From positions 1 to 64,000 of the forward strand of contig JAIXMN010000046.1 in the NCBI GenBank assembly GCA_025716815.1: DNA of 64,000 nucleotides. Reading direction: 5' to 3'. The notes below the pieces were generated by a model. It did no database searches and had not been told where the DNA came from. It saw only the letters and a program-made list of their open reading frames with translations. A program made the translations under genes and the position numbers. Origin of the DNA: Dichotomocladium elegans (taxonomy: Eukaryota > Mucoromycota > Mucoromycetes > Mucorales > Lichtheimiaceae). Shown in pieces: positions 34,892-46,059 of this stretch; positions within the stretch are counted from its first letter, which is position 1, and each line of letters starts with the position of its first letter.

Positions 34892-36315
34892 ATTTAAAAA
34901 CAGTGCATTTCATAGCATTAAGATTGGGAAACAATGGTAATCTAAACAACCTATTTATCTTGCCTCAAAAGTTCAGTGCCCCTCCCCCATTCCAAATTTT
35001 TCCCAAAAACTTTCAGGCAATGAAAATCAGGTTTTGCTATTTGCACCACCCCACTTACACCACCCCTGTTTCAAACCCAGACGGCAGCCCAGCCCACCCC
35101 ACCCCTCATGCAAACCTCGCCTGGCGCACACCAGCAAGAAGACAATTTTGCTTCCATAAAGATCTGGTCTTAAAATTTCATGGACGCCCCTTGGTATTTT
35201 GTAAGCAAAAAAAAAAGATGAAAAAGGTTCTGTCCTTATTCCAGTTCGGCATTTTCAGCATCTCCTGCATTCAGTAATGTTTTTTGCTTCATCTTGATCG
35301 GCATTCGACAAATCTACGCGTCATTGCTTACTCAGATCTTAATGTCGCGTTTTCTCTTCATGGGGGAGGCAATGTTGGGATTTCAGCAGTTTGATCAGAC
35401 AAGCTGATTAGCTACATTGCGCAGATTATAAAAATTCTTGTTATTAAGGAAACAATCTCTAAAAGCGGTTCTGGCGATGGATGTTATTGTCCCAAAGTTC
35501 TGATCGCAAGGCGCATAATTGCTCTGATGCGCGATTCAAAATAGGAATGGCATTGTATGCGTAATCGGTATTAGAATAGACCGTTGGTCTGTATGCAAGT
35601 TAATTTACAAATATGGTTAGCCCCGATTTTCTTAAAATTTGATTTGGTTAATTTTTCTAATGAGGCTAAGGTCTGCGGTTGATGATTGGGCACAGATTAG
35701 AAAGTTGCCTGTGGTAGCATGGTTTTTATTTCTGAGGCTGTTAGACAAGTATCATATTGGTGGTGGTTTTTGAGTATTTTACCACACGTTTATGCTACGA
35801 GAAGGGTAGCTGTGATGGATTTAGAGCAGCGAAAATCATATGTTAGCTTGCGATGCAGATATTACTAATACCTTTTTCACATGTTAATTTTCCACACAGT
35901 GCTTCTTGCCGCAGCAAGAGCAGAAACAGTTGGACCATCATCACAGCAGAGGTGACCTTCTTAGATGAAACATCCAAACAGAAGCCTTGGCGTTCTTAAG
36001 TGAAGCATCCACATAGAAGCCTTGGTCTTCTAACACATGTACATAGCTCACAATAGAGGAACCGATCCTGTATATTCTAACATATGAAACTGTTTGCATC
36101 CGTGGATGTCTTACTTCTCTAAATCGAAGCTTGCTCCGAATTCATATAAATATAGATCCCATCATGCATTGGTAAACCTGAGTTTTTTCACCTATCCTAC
36201 CATTCATACTTTCTGACCTCCTCTTTCTTTTCTCATATTGCTTAGCAAAGATGGTAACTTTTACTAAGGAGTATAATCGATACGCGTGACTTTTAACCAT
36301 CATCACCAGGGGGAT
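34892..36315. other. Gene-poor stretch with a MULE-end-like repeat
   Basis: 34950-35025 resembles the outer end of the MULE 2/relict family (TTGCCTCAAAAGTTC, then TTTCAGGCAATGAAAATC). It is followed at 35035-35130 by TTTGCTATTTGCACCACC and a C-rich tract that recurs at 53778-53900. No gene is supported from 35150 to 36315. Confidence 0.55.
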
Positions 36316-39300
36316 CAGTCTCCAGGAACCTGCATCTGCGGCTCTATCACACACACCGATCCGTCTTCAAATGATTGTCCTTTAAACGTTCATAGAGTTC
36401 GTCCAAGAACTACGGCTACTGAAGTATGTCTTATACCCTATGAAGATTCTGCTTTCAGTGGTTAACATTGACGTATATATGCAGGAATTTGTCTCCTTTG
36501 TCTGAACCCAAAATCAAACAGCCCCAACCTGTCCTTCCTGTGGCTCCTCTTCTCATCGGCGATCAACCCATCGCGATTGCCCTGCAAATCCACGGCGTCA
36601 ACAAGGTATTACTGAATATGCAAATATTGCGAAGAATGCCAATGTTAATTTTCAGTGTGATGCAGCTCCTGTTCCAGCCCCAGCCCCAACCCCAGCTCAA
36701 TCCTGTAGTCAATGTGGATCTCCTTCCCACAGCCGACGGACACACAGTCTATGCCCATTTAATCCACTCAACTTTCAGTCTCAACACGGCGCTCAGTACC
36801 AGATTGCACTCAGGATGCCATTTCAGCCTGAGAACATATTCGGACGTAGCATCTGCCACACCCCAGGCCCGAACTATCGACGTAGCATTTTTGGTCGGAT
36901 GGAAGCTTCTTGCCACTTTTGCAATGCGAAAATGTGGATTCACGAACGAACGGCCAATTCATCACTGATCAATCCTCGCTTTGGAATGTGCTGCACGCCC
37001 AGTGGAATTCAACTTCCTCTCCCCCGCGCTCCATCACAGGAGATCATAGCACTTCTTACCAACACGGATCCTTCTGCACGGGACTTTCGAAGATTTATTC
37101 GCGCGTACAACAATATGTTTTCCTTCGCTTCCATTAGAGGGAACTGGGACGAGCAATTGGCAAATGGGTCAAATGGTGTTTCAACTTTCAGGATCAATGG
37201 TGCCATGTACCACCGCATCGGATTGCTGAGAGCTGAGAATTACAACAACGCCAGGTTTTCACAGATCTACTTTGCCGACACGACTGACCAACTGGGGCTA
37301 AGGACATCTATGTTTGCAGACCTCAACACGGATACAATCGCACTTCTCCAGCAGGTCATGGAACGTGACAACCCCTTCGTCCGATCATACATGTCTGCAG
37401 CAGAGCGCTATCGAGATTTACCTATAGGAAGTCTCCAGGCTACCATTCACACTGCGCGTCATATGGGCAGGCGTTACGATCCGCAATCTCACCCAGAAGT
37501 CGCTGCTTTAGTTGTTGAGCAATCCACCGACGGACGGGTCGATCCACATGACATCGTGCTCCATGACAGGGCAGGTGGAGCTCTTGAGACCATCAGCTCC
37601 CTGCACTCAGCATATATTCCACTCCATTATGTTCTCATGTTCCCATTTGGAGATCAGGGGTGGTATGAAAGAATGCAATGCCGGAACAACGCTGGTGACA
37701 CTGAAGAGGTCACTCTACGTGAGTATTGCGCCTATATGCTCATGGTACGTGACGGGGCCCAAAAGACATACCACCATTATTTTGGCAGACTTTTTCAACA
37801 AATGGTGGTGGATAATTATGTCCGAATTGAGAGCAGCCGCCTCAATTATCTCCGCAGCAACCAGGACGATCTACGTAGCGAACTCTATCGTGGTATTGGT
37901 GACGGGACGGACCCTCGACAAGTTGGCCGATCTATAGTCTTACCCTCCAGTTTCACTGGAGGACCACGATATATGAAGTAAATGCTTCAAGACTCCCTGG
38001 CTATCACACACGTTCGCGGCAATCCCAGTCTCTTTATCACCTTTACCTGCAACCCAAAGTGGCCTGAGATTACCGATGAGCTTTTTCCTGGACAGACTGC
38101 CTCTGACCGCCCAGACCTTTGCGCCCGTGTCTTCAACATGAAGATGAAGCATATGATCAAGCATATGATCAAGCACATCAGAGAATCAAAATGCTTTGGC
38201 CGTGTTGAGGGATATATTGCAACTGTGGAATTCCAAAAGCGTGGTTTACCCCATGTCCATATGCTATTCATTCTCCACCGACAGGACTGACCCAGGAATC
38301 CATCCGCCTATGATAAATTTGTGTGCGCAGAATTGCCTGACCCAGTCGCTCACCCACAGCTGTATCGTACTGTCACGTTGACAATGATCCATGGACCATG
38401 TGGACCTCATAGCCGGTTTCCATGCTGTGCAGCAACGGGACGGTGCGAGAAGGGATATCCAAAAAGCTTTTGCTCAGAGACACGCGACAGCAGAGATGGC
38501 TATCCTGTATATCGGAGGCGCAATAACACCGGCCAAGGATACTTCTTGGGAGAACAGCGCGGCGAGGCAGACAATCGCTGGGTGATTCCTTACAACCCTT
38601 ACCTCAGCCATATGTATGATTCACACATCAATGTTGAAATCTGCACGACCGCCCGCGCTGTCAAGTACATTTGCAAATATATCACCAAGGGTACGGACCG
38701 AGCCCAACTTGAGATTGCTTCTGCTACTGCCACAGACCCAGAACCGGTCGACGAGATCACCCAGTATCAGAATGCCAGGTATGTTAGTAAAACCGTAGAC
38801 GTACATGATTAAGAATTTGCTAACGAAAACATCCAAGGTATATTGGCCCATCTGAAGCGATCTGGCGTACTCTTAAGTTCGACCTCCACATGCACGATCC
38901 ACCAGTTGTATGGCTACAGATACATCTTCCGTCAGAGCAGTATGTGACGTTCCATGCATCAATGTCACAAGAACAGTTCGACGCTGTAAGACAAATGGCG
39001 GCAACGGGGACAACACTCCTCGGCTTCTTTGCTCTCTGCGCCCAGGATGAATTCGCCTGCACACTCTGCTACTCGGAAGTTCCCTATCATTACACATGGG
39101 ACCAGCAGAACCGCCAGTGGAGACGACGAGCTAGAAACGAGATCGCCAACGTAGTACTGCGCATCTATTCCGTAGGGCTTTCTAACATGCCTCTCTACTG
39201 CCTTCGTTTGCTCTTACTCTGTATCCCAGGTCCAACAAGTTTTGCTGCGCTGCTTGCTAACGGTGACGATGCCCCACACCCGACATTCGAGGCAGCAGCG

Positions 39301-41052
39301 CTTGCACGTGGTTATTTGGAGTCTGACGAGGAATGGGATCGTGCCATGACCGAGACATCACTCACCGGATCGGCATCATCCCTATGCAGACTTTTCACAT
39401 GCATCCTGATGTACTGCTCACCTGCCGATCCTCTTCAGTTGTGGGACAATCACCGCGAGAGGATGGCAGACGATTATTTCTTTCAGCTCAGACGGGATAA
39501 GCAGTTGCAGAACGAACAAGACCTGGAGCAAGCCGACATTGACCGGATTTACCAGCGCACACTTGGCGACATCGACGTATGGTTACAAGCCGCAGGACAT
39601 CGGCTGTCAGATTATCCCTCCTTGCCTCAGGAATATCTGTCAACCCTTTACGAGGATGTCCTGCCTGTCCACGCACTTGCCCACGCCGAGTTTGCCGAGT
39701 ACCCTGCTGATGAACAATCCACCATCAACACGAACTTGGTGAATACACTCAATGACGATCAGCGAGCTGCATACAATACAATCGTTACTGCTATCCGTGA
39801 GCAGTCTGCCTGCCCTCCTGCTCCCCGCATCTTCTTCCTAGATGGTCCTGGCGGTACAGGAAAATCCCAGGTCTTCAAGGCTTTGTTGAGTTACGTGCGC
39901 TCTCAGCAGCAGATTGCTCTGCCGGTTGCTTCTTCTGGAATTGCTGCCATCCTGCTCCCCGGTGGTCGGACCGCGCATAGCCGTTTTAAGATCCCATTGA
40001 ATGCTGACGAGAATAGTACCTGCTATATCAGCCTCACAAGTTCGCATGCCCATCTCATAAAAGAAGCTTCTGTAATTATTTGGGATGAGGCCGTCATGAG
40101 CATCAAGCACAATTTTGAGGCGGTTGATAAGACGCTCAAGGATATCATGGGTGCCCGCAACTCCGCCTGCGAACGTGTTCCTTTCGGTGGTAAGGTTGTC
40201 GTGTTCGGTGGGGACTTTCGCCAGCTGCTTCCGATTATCAAGAAGGGAAATCGCTCTGAGATTGTTGCTGGGACAATTCAATCAGCTTCTTTTTGGAGGG
40301 ATGTTCACATCCTCCCATTGACAATCAACATGCGCATAAGAAATGCTGGCCCTGGAGCTGCTAACTTTGCTGATTTCCTCCTTGCCGTTGGTGACAGCTG
40401 ACCACTGCATGATCAGAGCATTCAGATCCCTTCAGAATGGCTCATTCAGACCGACAATAGCATGGATTTAATCCTTGCTATTTATCCTGACATTCGCGTA
40501 GCAAATCCACAGCCCGATCAGTTCCGCGACGGTGCCATCCTTGCCGCCAAGAACTCCGACGTGGATGCGATCAACCAGCAGGCATTCGAAATCTTCCCAG
40601 GCGAAGCTGTACATTACAATTCAAATGACCGCATTCTGGATGGTGACGATCCAGCTGCTGCCACAGGAGATTTCCCCCCTGAGTTCCTCAATTCCCTTGA
40701 CTGTCCAGGTATTCCTCCACATCGTCTGGAGCTCAAAGTCGGGATGCCACTGGTTCTATTGTGCAACCTCGACCCAGATGCAGGGCTTTGCAATGGGACT
40801 AAGCTCTTTGTCACAAGGCTTCTGGACAATTGCGTTGGCGTCAGGCTCTTAGCGCAAAGCAATGATGGCCCAGAGCTCTTTCTTCCGAGGATTCCGTTGT
40901 CTTCCAATGAAGGTGAGCTGCCTTTTATTCTCTGCCGCCGCCAATTCCCAGTCCGCCCTGCATTTGCCATGACCATCCACAAGGCTCAAGGACAGACATT
41001 ATCATGTGTCGGTCTTCGTCTCCACGAGCTGGTGTTTGCTCATGGGCAACTA
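36316..41052 (+). pseudogene. Helitron 2 RepHel gene (rolling-circle Rep plus PIF1-type helicase), decayed
   Basis: Three zinc-knuckle motifs (CICGSITHTDPSSNDC; CPSCGSSSHRRSTHRDC; CSQCGSPSHSRRTHSLC) lie on separate short exons at about 36330-36750. Then come CHFCNAKMWIHER and the Rep domain: FITFTCNPKWPEI, the HUH box GLPHVHMLFIL, and the Tyr motif AVKYICKYITKG. An intron at about 38778-38836 (GTATGT...CCAAG) leads to the helicase: Walker A GPGGTGKSQV, Walker B VIIWDEAV, GGDFRQLLP, and KAQGQTLS near the end. In-frame stops are TAA 37979-37981, TGA 38288-38290 (LHRQD*PRNP, Arg expected) and TGA 40399-40401. The C-terminus is cut at FAHGQL by a Tc1-derived insertion at 41053. It unwinds and nicks DNA in active relatives; this copy is dead. 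Confidence 0.88.
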
Positions 41053-41263
41053 CAGTGGCTACCAAAAGTGTCCCAATGTTTTATATTTTGATACTATTTC
41101 ACTAATTTCTCCATGATTATTTGCGTTAGCAATCTGAAATAAAGACAGCATATTTCCTAAGATATAAACAAGCATCATTGGCTTTATCAGGTATGTAGGA
41201 CGAATATTTATTGTCCGACGCTAGTTTAAAAACTAAGGGCGCATCGGGACACTTTTGGGGCTG
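41053..41263. mobile_element. Short Tc1/mariner-type MITE or remnant ending Helitron 2
   Basis: Starts CAGTGGCTACC after a TA (41051-41052). The 13-mer CCAAAAGTGTCCC at 41062-41074 recurs inverted at 41246-41258, followed by CTG. Ends of the CAGTGGC...AAGTGTCCC type are characteristic of Tc1-like elements. The right-hand TA is degraded (CTGAT). Confidence 0.65.
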
Positions 41264-41298
41264 ATCTCAATTTATTACAGATGTATAGTATATGATGC

Positions 41299-41460
41299 TC
41301 AATAACCTATCCAGTGCCCCTTTGCCTTGATAACATCATTGCAACGTTTATTCATTGACTTTATAACGTTCTGGCACTCCTCCTTGGCGATTTTATATCA
41401 CGTTTCATGGATACACTCCCAATGCTCAATCATACCAGATGGAGGAGAGGCATAGCTGGA
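41299..41460 (-). pseudogene. Tc1 transposase C-terminal remnant
   Basis: The minus strand reads PPSGMIEHWECIHET, a stop, YKIAKEECQNVIKSMNKRCN and DVIKAKGHWIGY, then TGA at 41301-41299. The I-x-K-E-E-C-Q-N-x-x-x-S-M-x-x-R pattern and terminal AKG..Y are the familiar end of Tc1 transposases. Only about 50 codons survive, next to the short element at 41053-41263. Confidence 0.6.
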
Positions 41461-41476
41461 ATAGAGCCTGCGTTTT

Positions 41477-42768
41477 CAACTTACTTATATTGCCTCAAAA
41501 GTTCGGCACTCCCCCCCATTCCAAATTTTTTTTGGAAGTCAGACGCGTTGCCAGCCTGAAAAGTTCCCAAAAATTTTTCAGGCAATGACCAGGCTTATTC
41601 TTCCACTAATTCTCGTTACTTGTTCATCTGCATCTAGTCAGTCTTTAACAATCTGTTACCTTCAATCAATCTGACAAAAGGGAACACGATTTGGAGAGGT
41701 TTCAGCAAAACAAACGTGTACAGCCTTTAATTTTCATTATTTTTTCCGGGAACATAATTTGTATATAGGCCATTAAGCAATTTCTTTACGCGGAAAGAAA
41801 ATACCTCCTTATATGCAACAATAAAAGAACAGTGGATTGCTGCGACTCCATTGGGTCAGATGTGCGAGTTCTCTGAGCGTCGCATGGAGCACGCATTATA
41901 TGAACGATCTGGACCTTTTGCGCATATACTTCAAGTTCGTCATCACAGTTCCTTGCATCGTAACTCCATAGAAGGACAATGGTAAATACCTGCAGATCGC
42001 AAGCGTTAATTGATGCATTGGGAAAGTGCAATGGTATTATTTCATGGAATGTAAATATAACGATCTCTAATTAGAGGATCGTTTGATTCTAAGGCATGGC
42101 AAAGGCATTACATTCTCATTTTTATTATTTTCCCAATAACCAGATACTCGCCAGTAGGCATTCCATATCACATTCCTAGCAACAGTGATACTTGATATAG
42201 GCCAAGCAACCATAATACAACATCGTCCTTCTTCATAGTGGTGGGCAAGAAAGGATAGGGTTAGAGTGATCAAATTTCAATAAACAGAAGTGTGAGAGAA
42301 TAGAACCAACAAGTACTTCTGCAGTTAGACTGATGAACATCCTTCCGAAGTGGCCAATCCAGCCTCATCCATTATGACAGTACATCCTTCACAGCCCTCA
42401 GGGATTGTGCAGTCTCACGTTTTCCAGCAATACGCTCATTATTTCTGGCAGTATTTTCTAGTTCTTCTTTCCACGTACCATATAATACTTAGAATCGGTG
42501 GACTCAGTAGTCATCAATCACTAAGGGTCTGCTGGCAACAGGTCATAGGGACAACAATATATAAAAAAAAGTTAACAAGGCCGACTGGAAAAAGATTGTG
42601 TGAAAATGAGGCATCGAGAGAATCACCAAGTAGTATAGGCATTAGAACGACTGAAAACAACTGGTAATTACCTTTAGATCATTATACCGCGGCTGATTCA
42701 GCTTGTAGCGTCTGATTACTGGGAGCATAAGAAGGTGATTCCTTGGCGATCAATTATTAATAATAAAA
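41477..42768 (+). mobile_element. Relict MULE end, related to MULE 2
   Basis: Starts CAACTTACTTATATTGCC, the MULE 2 terminus. It then tracks MULE 2's left subterminal region (44264-45420) at reduced identity: the GCATCTAGTCAGTCTTTAAC-like segment, GGTGGGCAAGAAAGG near 42240 (44264-series equivalent near 45028), and AGTCATCAATCACTA near 42510 (equivalent near 45310). There is no transposase. Helitron 1 abuts its interior at 42769. Confidence 0.7.
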
Positions 42769-42808
42769 CTAGCAACACATCTCGCTTTGCTCGATTGTTG
42801 CGTTGGCT

Positions 42809-42823
42809 GGGGGCTTTGCCCCC
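42809..42823 (-). other. Helitron 1 3' hairpin
   Basis: GGGGGC-TTT-GCCCCC, a 6-bp GC stem, in an extended GC-rich context just upstream of the CTAG terminus. Such hairpins act as termination signals in Helitron rolling-circle transfer. Confidence 0.6.
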
Positions 42824-42995
42824 CGCCCCCCAGCAAACATCACAATGAGTAGTAAAAAATTCAGTGTAATAAATGTTGCGTCAAGTAGATGTATGCAGCA
42901 ATATTGATAATATAAATACTGTGCGTACGTGTGATATATATATATATAGGTACAGGAAGATAAGTAGAGAAGCTAATGTTAAGAATAGTAAATAA

Positions 42996-44134
42996 TTAAA
43001 TAAGCACTTCGTTGTATACAACATTTCTAGTGTAAAGCCCTGGTCTTTCTGGAAGCGTTGAATTTTCTCGATCCATTGTAATTGATATTGATGACGGGGT
43101 GCGAACTCGAGACATAGCCACATATAGAAGACCATGGGTAAATACTGGATCAGGTAGGTATAGACCCACTTTATCAAACGTTTGTCCTTGGGCTTTGTTA
43201 ATTGTCATCGCGAAGGCCATACGTACAGGAAATTGTGTTCTTTTGAATTGTACGGGGCATCGGTTATTTGTGGGAGTCAATGTAAGGCGTGGGATTAGCG
43301 CTATTTGGCCGATGTGTGTTCCAGTTGCGATTTCTGCTTCGATGACAAAACGCTGAAATGAGCGACATATCAGTCGAGTGCCATTACAGAGGCATTGGGA
43401 GGTGTTAAGATTATGGAGGAGTATGAGTGGGCATCCTCGTTTTAGTTTAAGAGAGTGTGGTGGAAGACCAGATGGGCTGAGCGAGTTGAGAAACTCGGGC
43501 GGGTATGTGATTTGGTCTTCAGGATCATCCATGAAGTCCGCGCTCAGAAATTCTTGAGCATCTCCAGGAAATCTCTCCAGGACAGAGTCGTTGAGCACAG
43601 TGACGTCCTTGTTTTTTGGCGTTAAAATAGCGCGGGACGTGAGGAATTCTCTCGTGAGTATTGAGCTATTGTTTATATCACCAAAGATGATGTCGATCAA
43701 GGCCAGAAAATTGAATCCTGGCAAAACCATTCCATCTGGCACACGAATTTTATCCTCAGTACCTTCAGCAATAGGTTCCTGTCCGGAGCCTATGCGTAGC
43801 AGGTAATTGGAAAACTCTTGCAATGTCAAAGCGTCGTGGGTGTTTGCAGCCTGCTGAACATGCATATTTGTCTGCAAACGATGGACCTGCACGTGAGGCC
43901 AAACATTTGAACAACGCGTGAAACTCTGTGAGACAATTTGTGCTCGCGATGCGTTTGGAACAACAGGCAGCACCTACAAAATACAGGAATATATCAATAA
44001 AAGTAGTTATAGCAGAGCATATTGACTATGATAATCATACCTGCCGGAAATCACCACCAAGAACAACCAGTTTACCACCAAAAGGAACATGTTCAAGCGA
44101 TGGGTTTGTGGATTTCATCAGGTCTTGCATGCTA
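42996..44134 (-). pseudogene. Helitron 1 RepHel, C-terminal helicase piece
   Basis: Resumes after MULE 2 with SMQDLMKSTNPSLEHVPFGG and GGDFRQ, the helicase motif that follows Walker B. An intron starting GTATGATTATC (about 44041-43975) is next. The long exon has VPDGMVLPG, the FPVRMAFAMTINKAQGQTF motif and LLYVAMSRVRTP (motif VI Arg), ending in TAA at 42998-42996. The sequence is intact in this part; the damage lies in the 5' part and the insertion. Confidence 0.85.
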
Positions 44135-44143
44135 CGATTCACA

Positions 44144-44263
44144 CAACTTACTTATATTGCCTCAAAAGTTCGGCACTCCCCCCCTCAATTCCAAATTTTT
44201 TTTGGAAGTCAGATGCGTTGCCAGCCTGAAAAGTTCCCAAAAATTTTTCAGGCAATGAAGATC
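44144..44263 (+). repeat. Extra terminal copy at left end of MULE 2
   Basis: 120 bp beginning with the same 18-mer as the true terminus at 44264. It is more similar to the relict MULE end at 41477-41590 (shared TTGGAAGTCAGA, GCGTTGCCAGCCTGAAAAG) than to MULE 2's own repeat. The target duplication lies outside it, so it was part of the unit that inserted or arrived at the exact boundary. Confidence 0.8.
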
Positions 44264-44580
44264 CAACTTACTTATATTGCCTCAAAAGTTCGGCACTCCC
44301 CCCCCAACTCAATTTTTTTTTGAGGTCAGACGCACATCCAGCTTAGAAAATTTCAGGCAATGAATCCTTTGTCTTTTTTGCGAATTCATTTGCATCAGTC
44401 CATTCCTTAACAGTAATGCGGTAACTTCAATTCAATCTGACGAGAGAGGCGTGTGCGGATGACATTCAATGTAGGGGATGTGCGCAATCTCTTCATCTTC
44501 GTTAATTCTTTTCTTTTCAACATGGCCCAGTTTGTGCTTAAGGCAATTCGGCAATTTCCCTCAACTACAAAGACATCTTA
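44264..44580 (+). repeat. MULE 2 left terminal inverted repeat
   Basis: Matches the reverse complement of 48778-49100, including CTCAACTACAAAGA at the inner boundary. A few substitutions are seen, such as GAGGCGTGTGCGGATG against GAGACGTGTGCAGATG. Confidence 0.88.
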
Positions 44581-46059
44581 TTCTCAATGTTCGATGCGAC
44601 GTTGGATCGCTGCGACATCAATAAATCCGTATGAGACATATGTCCAAGCGTCATAAGAATTATATTTCTACGCGTGCCGTGGTCATTTGGTACAGCTAAA
44701 TCAAATTCGAAATCAGGTTTCCAGATAGTCTAATTTTATTAAAATAGACAGCAACAAATAGCAGGAGATGACAAGAAGTAACAGTTGCGTGGTTAAGAGT
44801 AATAGCATTGTATCATGGGCTGGAGTGAAACGGGTCTAATTAACGTAAACTTAATTCCAAAGCTCAGCTACATTAACAAGAAAAAAGGGATACGTGTTGT
44901 ATTCCCGTTTTCATCGTTATTCACATAAGCAACCAATTGCGGATGGGCATTGGGCATTACAATTCCAGGAAACAGTAATTACTGGTATAAGCCAACCAAG
45001 CATGAATGCGTTTCTTCTTTCCTTGCTGATGGTAGTGGGCAAGAAAGGAAATGGATAAAATAACCAAAGCCAGTAAGCGGGATGTCTGGATGGAATTAAC
45101 AACACTGCAATCGTCAATTTCACGACATCTTCTCCACGTTGCCTATTTGATGCATCCATCATAAGTGCACATCATTCATAATCCTTATGGAGCATGCAGC
45201 TTCCGTTTCCATTTATTCCCTACATATGTTCTCATTCCTCCTGCCAGCACTTAACTAATCCTTATTTCACAAACCACAAAGTCCTTGGCATTTGTAGATT
45301 CTGTAGCCATCAATCACTACATGTCTCTTGGTCTACGCCTCCTATAGCGACAATATAAAGATTGCGCGGAAATGACCCGACAAATAGAAGCAGCTGATAA
45401 TTACCGACTTCCCAGGTCAATCGTGTTAATAATGGATAACGCCCTGCTGTTTATGCCTTTCTTTCTTTCACAGACACAAATTAAGATAAGTCGATTATAG
45501 GTGACGCACAACGGTCGATCTCCGTACAATGTGTAGAATGTTGTGCCCAATGGCTCTGTTGGTCTTGATGTTTGTACCAGATGTGAAGCAATTAATGCCC
45601 TCAGCACAAAAATCACCGCGGAAAATAGACAGGCTTATATTTAGAGGCCGACGTCTGTAGTTTTCTCCCTGTTTAATTTCGCGTTACAATCCTTGCCATG
45701 GAACAAGACTTTTTCAATTGCTACATTTTAGATAAACCATGCATAGTCATTGTCACAAATCACTGAGAGAAATCACCAGAGACTTCTTAGTATTCAAACG
45801 CCATCCAGCAACAGCTTTCGTCTTATATGAGATTATACTAAACTACGCGGAATCATTCTTTAGTGGTTACTGTTACGCGCATTCAGTTGCGATTGTTGAA
45901 AAAAGACCATGCTAATAAGTCACAACAGATGAATGAACTATAAAACTCTTTTGAACGCCATTCGCCGTTAAACTTGAACGTAAGTACAGCAGTCCGCTGA
46001 ACATTATCTTTCGAAAGTGATTGACGTATATTTCTGGTACATTAAACAATGCGCGAGTA

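Noticed and set aside
1..41052. TGA reassigned to an amino acid in this genome
   Set aside because: TGA dominates premature stops, but relatives suggest different residues at these sites (often Arg), CpG decay explains them, and MULE 2's transposase appears to end naturally at a TGA (46060).
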